Below are positions 25,501-36,250 of a stretch of 64,000 nt of DNA, in pieces; the first letter of the stretch is position 1; the number at the start of each line of letters is the position of its first letter. Source of the stretch: Tetrahymena elliotti 4EA (taxonomy: Eukaryota > Ciliophora > Oligohymenophorea > Hymenostomatida > Tetrahymenidae); the NCBI GenBank assembly GCA_000231825.2, contig JH720323.1, positions 213,825 to 277,824 of the forward strand, written 5' to 3'. A model generated the notes under the pieces. It saw nothing but the letters and a program-made list of their open reading frames with translations. It searched no databases and was not told where the DNA came from. Made by a program: the position numbers and the translations under genes.

Positions 25501-26349
25501 AGTTCGGGTACCTTTTCAATTTAAGGAGTAAACTAATTTAAAAAACTTATTTTTCTATCAGCATTTTCAAAGTAGTGTTTTCCATTTCTGTGATGGAAAT
25601 AAAGTTCCTTTTGTAAAACACGATCATAGTATCTCTTAGGAGCTCCTTCTTCTCCAAAAATTTCATCCTTTTCAACTTAAACTACTTGTTCAACTTCATC
25701 TATTTTTTATCCTTCTAAGGTTTTTTAGGCAGCTTCTTCTAGTTCAGTTTGATAAGCTCTAAATATTTACATAAATAAATGATTATTAATTATCTTTAAA
25801 ATAATTTAAGATCTGTATGCTCTGAGTTGTTTTATTATTTATTCTAAAATAATTTTTTTATCATTAATCTAATGTGTTTGTCACAAATAATTCTTTGCTT
25901 TTTATATATTCTTGTAATTGCTGTCTAAAAAGTGATTTATTATTTCAACAATAGTTATTGTTAGTCTTTTTATGATATTAAATGACTATTAAAGATGTAA
26001 AATGCTTTAATAATCACTTAGTATTTTTTCTAAAATTCTCAACTCGTTTTTTATTTAAAAAGAAAAATTCATATTGAATAATTATTTTATAAATATATTT
26101 TTTTCACCTGAAATCTGCAGTCTAAAATCTTTTTTTTGTCATAGCACCAATAGGAGCTTCATACCATTATCTATCTTGCTTTGTTTTTATTTTTTGTTCC
26201 TTATCATAACCATACTTAAATTTCTTTTCAGGGAATACTTCTGCAGAAGTAGCCCAACGATTTTTTTCAAATCCCTTAAATCCTCTTCTAATCTATTAGA
26301 ATAAGGATGAGACAGTGGTAGAACTTTTACTAACAACTTATCCTATCAT
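22575..26349 (-). CDS. Probable mitochondrial protein, 763 residues, unknown family
   Basis: Exons 26349-26108, 25758-25454, 25164-24648, 24502-23991 and 23290-22575 join with matching phases into 764 codons. Introns are 349, 289, 145 and 700 bp. The N-terminus MIGQVVSKSSTTVSSLFQQI then RRGFKGFEKNRW is hydroxylated, basic and free of acids for 30 residues, a typical mitochondrial presequence. The body is helical throughout, with repeated hydrophobic-helix units (ASNAKQISGDDFVRVLIGL, NIDSLDAFQTANALYCF) reminiscent of alpha-helical repeat proteins of mitochondrial RNA metabolism, although I see no PPR or RAP consensus. It could also be a ciliate-specific subunit of the mitoribosome or respiratory chain. 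Mitochondrial location is inferred from the presequence only. The 700-bp intron is the longest in the window and could hide a small exon. Confidence 0.72.
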
Positions 26350-28974
26350 TTTTAATTGGTATGTATCCTTTCTGTATATAAAAATTTCTAAGAATCAAAT
26401 TAAATTATTCTTCTTGTATTTTCCTTAACTTTATTTTTATTACTTTGTGTTGTCGATAAGTATATCTTTAAAATCTTTCTTTTTCTTTCTTTTTTGTTTG
26501 CAATTTTTGAGTTCTCTTCTTTATAGATTACAATTCATACATTCATTCATTTATTCATAATTAATCTATCAAATAAATGAAAATATCAATCTTCATTCCA
26601 AATTTTTAGAGTAGTTATTATGTTTAATTCCCTTAAACATCATTAATTTATTTATTTATCTTTCTCTATTTTTTACCCTAACTTAAAATAATTAAAATTT
26701 TCAATTCAATCAAATAGTAGTGTTAAATATTTATTATTCCAAACAGTTTTTATTTATATTTCTATCCATTACTTAAGATATAAAAATAATATTATTTTTT
26801 TCTAAACATTTTTATTTAAAAACAAATAAAATTTTATGAAAAAAGACTTATTTTTTTAAGTAATTAATAAATTTTAAAAGTAAATTCATTAATACAATAA
26901 AAATATCAAAAAATAATAAGTAAAATTAACAAGCATGAAATTAATATTTATTATTTAAGTAGTATTATTTTATTATTTGATTTAAACTTGTTAATGAAAA
27001 TGCTGTAGTAATTTGTTATGACTAAAGAAAATTTAATTTTAAAAGAAATCTCATTCTAATCTATTTCTTTTTCCATTTTAAAACCAAAATTTTGAACAAA
27101 CCTTATTTATCAGCATAAAATCTTTAACAAAAAAGTAATATATCTTAAATCTTGGTTTTGAGCTACTAAGAATTTAATATTATTCTGTAAATTCTTGATC
27201 TGTTTAATCAATTTATAAGGTAATAATATCCTATATTAGGAATATTCTTTACATCTATAGCTAAAACACTCAACCAAAGATCATTAAGTGTGAATTAATT
27301 GGTTTGAGTCAACTTGAGTTTTAATTTACATTTAGTTTATGAAATTTCTATAGGATTTCATTTAATTTTTATTTAACTTATAAAATTATTTCAAGTTATT
27401 AAATATATTATTTTTTAGAGTTATTTTATATTTTGATTTTATGAGTTTTATATTTATTTTTTTGTCTTTCTTCTTTAGGAATTTTATTTCTTTTTTTAGT
27501 TTTTGGGAAAAAATAATTTTTTGTGTTTTGTTTAGATTTTTGTGATAGGAATAGAGAGTTTTTCATGTTTTTATGGCGTTGTAATATAAAAATAGTATTA
27601 TTTAAGTCAAATGATGTATTTAAAGCTATATTGAAAAGGGAAGAGTCAGGATTAGAGGAATTATAGAGCAGTACTATCTAAAGCAACCTATTTTTTTAAT
27701 TTTTTGCTGAAATTTTTGAAATATTTGTTTAAGATTAGCTAAAGAGTTGGGTAGAGGGGTTAACAATAGTTTTGACAATCCAAGTTAATCAACTTAAAAA
27801 CTATAATGAAGCAAATATTTATCTGGATATTGATTTTCATATATAGAATTAAATCGCTTTTATGTTGAACTGTTAAACATCTTAGCCAATAAGACTTTAA
27901 GCGATTATCTATACTATGCCTGTAAAAGTGGTTGTACTAGGTTTTAAAAAATTTGCGGGGAAAGTTTAAAAATTATTTTATTGCTTTATTTTAGTTAAAT
28001 TTTACTTATTCGTTTTTCTTTCAATTAATTTTTTAAATTTTATTATATTTCAATATATTCGTTAATAATTAAAAGATTTTGAAATAAGATTCATATGGAT
28101 ATAATTAATAACAAAATATATTTAATAGCTAACAGATATAGTTTTTAATGATTTTCTTATTTTTCTAATTTAATCAAAAGGTAAAAATTATCAATCAATA
28201 AAACCTTGCTCTAATTAATATAAAATTTTTTAAAAATATTAATTTTTCTAATATAAATGAATTGAATAATTTTTACAAGTGTTTTTGAGAAAAATTAAAA
28301 TCAATTTTTCCTTCTAAATAAAAATCTTAATTATCTCCAGAAAAGAGCTTAGTTTATTTTTAGTAAATACTTAAAAATTATCAAAATTTATTTTTAAAAA
28401 CATTTTTAAATTGATGCAAATATTACAATTATTTATATCCAATTTTATTATTTAGAAAATATTTTAAATTTTCTTTTATTAAAATGATTCATTTTGATAA
28501 AAATAAACAATACTAAATAAATTTATTTTATTTTTATAATTAATGAAAACAATAATCAAAAATGTGAAAGCTTATTTAGCTTCTCTAATTGAAGAAAATA
28601 ATATTATTTGAAATAAATTTAAATTCATTATATTTTTTGAGATTTTTAAAATTGCTTTTATTTCACACCAAAAAAAAAAAGAAAAATTGATTAAGTTTCT
28701 TTGGTTGCTTTAAACAGGAATATAGAACACAAAAATTCCTTTTAACTCATTAATTTTTTCTTAATCTGAAGAAAAAGTTTAACTTTCAAATTTATTAAAA
28801 ACAAAATTTTAATTCAATTTAACTATTTTTATGTTGTTAATAAAGATTTTGAAAAGATCTTTGGTTTTAAAGAAATTTTTTCTTAATTTATGTTTTTCTT
28901 GTTTTTTTGTTAAATATTCATTTAAGATCTTTGGTTTTTTATAATTAATTACAAGAGACAAAAAAATTTAATAA
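26350..28974. other. Large gene-free region with minor repeats
   Basis: Extremely AT-rich. I see no convincing exon. At 27806 an ATG opens a 20-codon signal-peptide-like frame (MKQIFIWILIFIY) but it stops at TGA without an obvious splice. An imperfect inverted repeat, ACTCAACCAA (27268-27277) with TTGGTTTGAGT (27299-27309), has one bulged base. A 15-bp direct repeat is listed separately. Confidence 0.5.
28854..28938. repeat. 15-bp direct repeat containing AAGATCTT
   Basis: AAGATCTTTGGTTTT occurs at 28854-28868 and again at 28924-28938, 70 bp apart start to start. Each copy contains the palindrome AAGATCTT. The pair lies just left of the inverted-repeat-rich locus at 28975-29470 and may belong to its flank. 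Function unknown. Confidence 0.6.
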
Positions 28975-29470
28975 GATAAGCAGCACAACCCTTATAGTTA
29001 TGCGAAATATTAATAATACATAACGCTAGCTTATAATGGTGAGCGCCCAAACCCGACTAGCAGTAACTAGTGGACTAGCTAGTCAGAGAGCTAAATTTTA
29101 AAGAATCAAAAGTTTTTCATTAAGCTCTCAAATATGATTAGGAAAAGATTCATCTATTGAAGTTTTTAACCATTCGATGGGATAGTTTTTCACATTTTGG
29201 CATTAAGTTTTTAAGGAGCATTCGTTTTCAAGGCGGAAAATTAAAACTGATTTCACCTATTTACTGACAAGCAATAAATTTTTTAAATTTGGAAATAAAT
29301 ATACCATCAGCTCGGCCAATCTTTAGATGATTCCTAAAACTCTCTAAATAATTGATTCATTTGGAGGTTTGAATTTCTTAATCATACTTATGGCTCACTC
29401 GGAAGTCGACGTAATCTCTTCCCGCTCTTATATTACCCAGTCTTATTTCCTTAATATTATATTAACCAAT
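28975..29470. ncRNA. Candidate long structured RNA locus
   Basis: This island is visibly richer in G+C than the 5 kb around it and carries no long frame in either strand. It holds several exact inverted repeats: GTTATG/CATAAC (28997-29002 with 29019-29024), the 12-bp palindrome GACTAGCTAGTC (29073-29084), GAGAGCT/AGCTCTC (29086-29092 with 29123-29129) and GGAAG/CTTCC (29401-29405 with 29418-29422). A run of seven A at about 28960 is seven T on the minus strand, so a minus-strand RNA polymerase III transcript of roughly 500 nt ending there is possible. Size and helix content would fit an RNase P/MRP- or SRP-class RNA, but I could not match a diagnostic conserved core, so no name is given. Confidence 0.35.
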
Positions 29471-30068
29471 CTTTCAAAAATTCAGTAGATGAGATTGATG
29501 ACACAAAAAACTAAAAGCACACCTAAAACAGAGAAATTAAAAGCAAACCAACTACAAGATTACAAATATTCATTAAATTTAGAAGCAAAACTAACAAAAA
29601 CAAATAGAAGCAAAAAAACACACAGATAAAAAATAAGTTTTAATTAAATAAAAGCCAAAACTTAACATAGAATTAAAATAATTTTTAAATATGATTGAGA
29701 TGGAAATTGATTAAATAGAAATAAATAGATCGCATTATCATTAAAAAGAAAAAATTTAAATAATAATAATAATAATATATATATAAAAGTAAAAAAAATC
29801 AAATAAAATAATTAAAAAATCAAATAAACTTAAAAAGAAATAAAAAATAAAATACAAAAATGAATAAAACAAATAAAAACAGAATCAAGAAATATTAAAA
29901 AAACAAACAACTATCAACTAGGAATACATAATTCTTAACCCAATATACTAAAGCAAGAAATATAACATAAAGTATATATTTTTATTAGACTTTCAGCTTT
30001 ATTAATCAATTATTTTTTTACTTAAAGATATTAGTTTATTTAAATTATTAAAAAATAAAAATTTTATT
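29471..30068. other. A-rich intergenic spacer
   Basis: Strongly A-biased plus strand with AAAACAAA-type runs and a short (AAT)n/(AT)n stretch near 29761-29785. No coding frame. It holds the 3' flank of the Cdc20-like gene. Confidence 0.5.
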
Positions 30069-31623
30069 TCAGCTGAAGCATTCCCATAAGTTAGTATTTC
30101 CACTTGATGATGAGGTAATAACTTTATCATCAAACTAGCTGATGGCTCCAAATACAATTCTATTTTATTCACTTAATAAGTTTGTTTATTTTTGCAAAGT
30201 TTAGTTATTTGATTCTGCCCACATTTCTATTGAATTGTTTTAAGAATTATAGGTTGTTATAAAATTTCCACGAAATTTGTTGTTAAGAGGTGTCAAAATA
30301 TTAGTAATTTAATGCTATGTTTAAACTGAATAGATGTTTTTTTAAGTTTAATAATCCCATAGTTTTAAATTTCCATCTTCATTACATCCTCCTGTAATAA
30401 AGTGATTTTATTTTAAATTGCTCCAACTCAAAGCTCTGACATTAGATTTATGCTAATATAAAATTTTGAAATAGAAATAGTATTTTAAACTTTAAGTAAA
30501 TGTAATTACAGTGTTTTGAATTGTAAAAACTGGAGCTTTTTACTAAAGATTATTCCATATATATATTTCTTTATTTTTTCCTGAACAAATAAAATCATGC
30601 TTATTAGAGTTCCAACTTAAGGATATTACTTAACTATTTTATGGTAGCTTAAATTCTTAACTAATATAATTTTTTTTTCTTAAGTCTAAGTTAAATATCT
30701 GTATTATTTTAAAATTAAAATAATTTATTTTTTTTCATAAATTAAATTAAATCGATTTTTCTTACTACATTACTTTAGCCAGATGCAGTTAAGGTAAAAG
30801 GAGATTGCCAATTTAACATGCTAACACATTTGCTTTATTTTTATAAAACACCTATTTGTTAGGAATTCACTAAGTCAAATAATATAACAGCTCCTTCACT
30901 ATCAGATGTTGCAAGCATGTTAGACTAGCCCTCAGCAAATTTTATACTGGTACTATACTTTGTAGATTTCATTGAATCATAATTCATTTTAATTTAACTC
31001 TTCCTTTTTAAAATATAAAATAATATTTGAATTATTTGTTTTAAAAAAATAAAAAAATACTGTTTTTAGTTTATGTTATAGAGAATAATTTTTTCTTACT
31101 CTATATAACCAATGATATTATGCTATCCATAAATATCCACTGGATTTATTGTCTAATCATCTCTAAAACTAGATAAATTAAATACATATTAAGGTTTTAC
31201 ATTTTTAATAGATTCTTGCTACTTTAAATTTTAATTATCTAGTTTGGCATTTTAATTCAAAGTTGATTTTTAGTTTTGAGAGACAAACCTATTGAAAACA
31301 TATGAAACTAAATATTCATCAGATTCATCTATCATGATATCATTTTGTTTCATAGATTTACTCTAAAGATTAAAGATATTATATTTTTCAAAAATACTTT
31401 ATAAATTTTACAATTAAACTTCTTTTTGCTAAATAATAACAGGTTATTAAATCTACTGTTTAACCTATTACCCATTTTATTTTTATTACGATTAATTTTG
31501 TTAGATTTTTTCATTTTAGAAATTTAGATTGTTTACAGTCTTTATTTTATTTTCATCTTCAATCTTTATCTTATTGTTAGGTTTTTGTTGCTTTTGTTAT
31601 GTTGCCTGTTACAAGTTTTACAT
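30069..31623 (-). CDS. Cdc20/Cdh1 (Fizzy)-type WD40 APC/C activator-like protein
   Basis: Exons 31623-31061, 31003-30766, 30698-30510 and 30452-30069 join in phase around introns of 57, 67 and 57 bp, giving 457 residues. The order of WD40 blades follows Fizzy proteins: FNLSSFRDD then NPVDIYGQHNIIG and IILYN (blade 1), SIKFAEGQSNMLATSDSEG and VILFDL (2), TASGQSN then FNLDLRKKN (3), SLSWNSNKHDFICSG and IYIWNN (4), NVRALSWSNLKQNHFITGG with LKLWD (5). Fizzy proteins recruit substrates to the anaphase-promoting complex. Two expected docking elements are absent or degraded: instead of a DR(F/Y)IP C-box only NRFVS is seen (about residue 125), and the C-terminus ends CFS rather than Ile-Arg. The N-terminus is Q/N-rich. 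It may be a divergent or meiosis-specific member, or a non-APC relative. Confidence 0.75.
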
Positions 31624-32094
31624 TTTTATATTTTTGGTATTTAATTTTAATTTTAATTGAAATTATAAATTGATTATAAAATTTTTATTAAAAAAAGAGT
31701 TTTAATAAGTTTAAGCTACAAATTAAGCTAAAAAATAGTTGAATTATGATTCAATGAATCTAAAATATTCAGCTCAGTTTTATAAAATTTTGAACTAAAT
31801 CAATCAATTAAATCTATCTAAAAAAAAATTTTGAAATGATTTATACATTTATCAGATTCGTTGAAATTATAAATTATTCATATAATTTTAATGGGAATTG
31901 GAGTATTTATATAATTTACTTTTTTAGTGTTTATTAAAAGGATTGGTAAAATTTTAATTGATTAAGCAAAAAAGAGTTTCCTATTACAACATACAAATTA
32001 AGAAACAAACTAGCTAAGCAATAAAGCTAAAAACCAAAAAAATTTTTTAATTTAGCAAAATAACAATCTTTGTTAATTCCTTTCTCTCATAAAT
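31624..32094. other. Divergent promoter region
   Basis: About 470 bp of AT-rich sequence between the start codons of the Cdc20-like gene (minus) and the CFAP97-like gene (plus). No motif stands out. Confidence 0.5.
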
Positions 32095-34743
32095 ATGAAT
32101 GGAAGTTAGAGATATGATTATTTAGGACCAACAAATATCTTTTTGAGGAATAAGTAAAACAATACTCAAAAATAATTTTCATTAGAGGTCAATTAAAACT
32201 AAATTCAATAGGGAATATGAAAGACATTAAAAGAAGTTAGAGGAAATAAAAAATGTTAAAGTCAAGGGGACATATTACAATAAACAGCACATTGAAGGAA
32301 TACGCGTCTATAATAATATAAAAGTCAATAACAATAAATTCAAAGACAAAATTAAGAATGACGAGCTTCAAATTAACAATAATAAAATTTTGAAAAAAAT
32401 AATAGATATAAGCAGGAATGATAATGGCTTGAGCAAGACTCATGTAAAATTAAAATATAAAAAATAAAATGTTTTCAGATAATAAATTATAATAAAAGTT
32501 TTCATAGCTGTCTCCTCGAAGAGCAAATATAGAAGAAGTTGATAAAATAATCAGAGAAAATTAAATCTTATCTAACAAAATCAATAACGTGTATTATTTA
32601 ATATGCATTACAACATCTTATCTTAATTTTTATAAAATTTTTAAGGGATTCATAACTTAATAATAAAAAATTTGCGAATCATTATTAACTGCTGTTTGAA
32701 TGCAAAAGGCGCATCTAAAGATTTGAAGTTATTGATTATGAAAAAAACTAAGTTAAACTAAAGTAATCAAGCTATTTTTATTCTTAATTTTGTAAAATTT
32801 TTCCTTTTGTCAAAATAAAGAGCTTATGATCTGGCTAATTCAACTTTTAATGGAGGTCTTACATAGGCTCATAGTCGCTCAAGCTAAAGAAAGCAAGTAA
32901 ATTTGTAAATAGATTAAATAGATTTATAAAGATATTATATTAATCAAAAGTCTCTTAACTTAAACAACTTTGGAAACTTAGATGAAGGTTCTGAAAATAA
33001 TGATTATTATGCTTAATAAGAATAAGTCAACTCTGTTGGAGATATTTAGAATAATCACCAGAAAAGTCAGCAATCAAATTATAAATAAATATAGATAACA
33101 ACAAGCTAAAATAGCCCTAGAGATAATTAAATTGATTCTGGTAGAGCTAAAAGTTGTGAGAGAGATAGATTTTCTATCCATAGAAAAAATCATTATTATG
33201 CTTAAGTGTAGTAGAATTAAGGGCTTTCAAAAGATAGTGTTATAGAAAATCAAGAAAATTAAACTTAAAGTAAGATAGTAGCTTTTTTAAATTCAATTAA
33301 TATTAATGTTAAAAATTAGATGCAGTAAAAGGAGCAAGACTAGTAGGTACTTCAGAATAAAATAGATACAGAAGTGCTAGTAGAGGTCGTGGAGCAAGCA
33401 CTAGAAGCTCCTATGAACCATCAAAAAATCCAAGTGATAGCTAATTACCTTCTCATAGATATTTTAGAAATTATAAAAGAGCCAACCCCGAAAGACAGAG
33501 TCTAAATTTAACTTAGAACTCTATTGGTAATTAAAAATTAAATGCTTCTGATGAGTAAGGTTTAAACAAGACAGGAGAATATAATTGTAAAAATGTGAAC
33601 ACTAAATAAACTAATGAAGGCAATTTTTGCAATGAAGAAGGTTATGGTTATGGCAATGAAGATGAAAATTCAGTACAATACAAAAAAGTACCTAAAAGGA
33701 TGAACTAAAATTACATTTAAAAAGGTGATAATACGTAGCCTGAAGGTTCTTAGTAAGAAAAGTAAACAGTGAATCAATAAATAAAAAGTAATTCAAGAGT
33801 ATTTTCAGCTAAAAGTGCATAGAAAGATAAACTAAGATCTGTAACTCCTAATAAAAACATAATCAATATTTAAAACTAAAGCTCTTAGTAAAATTAAAAT
33901 AAAGACTTGCAAAACTCTTCTAAATTTACTCCTAGAGGACACTTATAATTTGAATAAATTGAAAGATCTTCTATCTAATCAAGATAAAATGAAAAGAACA
34001 ATAAAAAATAATTAAACTAATAATCTGATAAAATACAAGCATCTAGTAATAGTGGTAAATTGAATAACAACAACATATAAAACAATACTCAATAATAGTC
34101 TAAAATTTAATAAGAAACAAATTATACAAAAGAATCATTTGATATTGAGGAAAATATTTCTTCATAAAGTAAGTAGCTTAATAATTAAAAAGACAGTCAA
34201 GGCGATTTAGAAGAAGAATATTATTTTGAAGATGAAGATTTTATAAAATAATAAGAAAGCTGCTCAGTTGATGAAGAAACTAAGAAAAAATTCACTAACA
34301 ATAGTAAAAATTTTTACAAAGACAAAAAAAAGGAATAGTATTAAATTGCAGAGTAAGAAGAATATGAAGATGATTTTGAATCTTAGCTTGTTAAATCTTC
34401 TAATCTAAATAAAAATTAATCATCAAACATTAAAGATTCTTCAAAAGAAAAAGCTATGCATAGTTAAAATACAAAAAATAATCATGAGTAAAAACAAATT
34501 AATGAATCAAAGAAATTTGATGACTTAGAATCAAGTAAAGTTAATTCTAGTCAAATAGCTTCAGATATAAAAACTGATAAATCTAAGATAATAACATCTC
34601 AAATATAAAACGAAAATAAAAAATAATAAAATTAAGAAACAAGCAAAGTAATTCAAAATAAAAGCAATAAAAAGGTTTCATAATATGAGTTAGATGACAG
34701 TGCTAATAAATATGAACAAGAAAACTTTGACTTAGAAGAATGA
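32095..34743 (+). CDS. CFAP97 (KIAA1430/Hemingway)-like protein with long disordered tail
   Basis: Six exons: 32095-32153, 32188-32443, 32508-32590, 32646-32762, 32821-33269 and 33320-34743. Phases match at every junction and give 795 residues. The first 170 residues are basic and helical: FNREYERHQKKLEEIKNVKV, then VNNNKFKDKI, NNNKILKKIIDISR and IIRENQILSNKI. Repeated R/K-E-N-x-x-L-L/I-x-x-I helices are typical of the CFAP97 domain of ciliary proteins. The remaining 620 residues are S, N, Q, K and E-rich, with an RGRG patch and acidic clusters (EEEYYFEDEDF), and look disordered. In animals CFAP97 relatives affect cilium and sperm axoneme assembly; transfer of that role is inference. The first intron would be only 34 bp, much shorter than the others, so exon 1 is the weakest part. 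Confidence 0.68.
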
Positions 34744-36250
34744 AGAGCAAATTTAAAAACAATAAAGTTTATAATTAATTATATTATAATTCATAAGAAA
34801 AATATGTACATATTTATATTTATTTACCAATAAATTTTAGAATCTTTTTTAAAATTAACAACATCTTTAGAATAAATAAATTAAATTCAGTTGGTAAACC
34901 TTTATGCACCTTAAAAATTTTTAATTGTTAAAGTTCATAAATAAATAAAAAGATAGTAGAGTTTAGTTTAGATCATTAAAACCTTTTTTCTTAGCAAAAT
35001 TTATTTGTTAGTAAAATTAAATGGAAGTTAAAATAGAATAAGATAATTTTTATTTAGATTATCATATAAAATTTGATAATTATTATTTGAATTTATATTT
35101 ATAACTATATTTATTGAGCAACTCACTTCTAAATAATTAGATTTTTCTTTTTAATTAAATGTATTGTAAGCTTCAATAAAAATTCAGCTTAGAAATTTAT
35201 TAATTTATTAAAAAAATATATTTTTGCATTAGAATCTAAATATTTTTACTTTTATTATAATTTTTTATTTTGTGCTTTTTTTATCAAATGAATGGTTGTT
35301 TGATTGTTTTTTTTAGATTGAATTTTAAAGCATGGATTTTATGATATTCCTTGAAAATTTAGTTGTTAGATTTTGAAATCAGCTTTATGCATTTTGATAA
35401 ATAATGGGAAGTTAAAAATCAAAAAAAATAGTTGTATTTTATGGTGTTTTTAATTGGATACACAAAAAGTGGATATTTAATATTGAAGCAAAATGTGAGA
35501 TTCTATAAAATAAAATATAAACATGATTGATTGATTAATCAATTAATTTTTGAATTTTAGAACTTGTGTGATAACCACTGTTAAAATTGAATTGATTTTA
35601 TTTGACAAAATCAAAAATTAATAAATTAAAGCATTTGATGGTTATTTATCATCACAAAAACTTCAAACAAATTTAAAGTAAAATAAGAATTTGCAATTTT
35701 TTGTATTCAATTAAATTCCAAAATATTTAAAGGAAGATAAGATTTATATTACTTGTAAAGTAAATTATAAATAATAATAGTATTAGGAAGACATATTCAA
35801 TAACAACTCCTGCTTTATAAATAAAATTTAAAGTTAGTTAGCAGTCAAATCAATAGGCTTCCTAAATCACCATTTTAGATATAATTTTTAACAAATTTAA
35901 TTAGAAAAATATATAATGTTTGCATCAAAAAGAGAATCATCATTATAACCACCATTTACACCAATAGGAGTATCAAAAATTTTTGAATCGTGTGTTTAGA
36001 AGTAAATATTTTAAAAATAATCGATAATAAAACAATTTTATTGTAAAATTAAATAGAAATTTTTCATTAAGTGATAGTCCTTTTAAATAAGCTCTATTAA
36101 ATGTAACTTCGTATGGTAAAACCTGGAATGCTTTAGTAAAGTAATCAATCATAAATTAGCATTTGATTTAATATTGATTGTTGATTTTTATTTGAATTTG
36201 TAATCAAAGAAAAAAAAGCATGTAATAGAAATTTTTAATATAAAATATAG
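34744..36250. other. Intergenic region upstream of the dynein gene
   Basis: AT-rich. The only coding-like piece is the short minus-strand frame at 35867-36067, listed separately. The promoter of the dynein gene should lie in the last few hundred bases. Confidence 0.5.
35867..36067 (-). CDS. Possible small ORF or exon, 66 residues
   Basis: From an ATG at 36067 a ciliate-code frame runs 67 codons to TGA at 35867. The middle reads SKIFDTPIGVNGGYNDDSLF and then DANIIYF, whose G, D, P and V content is richer than intergenic noise. The flanks are AT-rich and poor. It may be one exon of a divergent gene whose other exons I cannot place; a second coding-like stretch in another frame lies at about 36050-36152 (MIDYFTKAFQVLPYEV). 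No family recognised. Confidence 0.3.

Noticed and set aside
32237..32443. Minus-strand hydrophobic frame resembling a membrane protein.
   Set aside because: It is the complement of an A-rich exon of the CFAP97-like gene.
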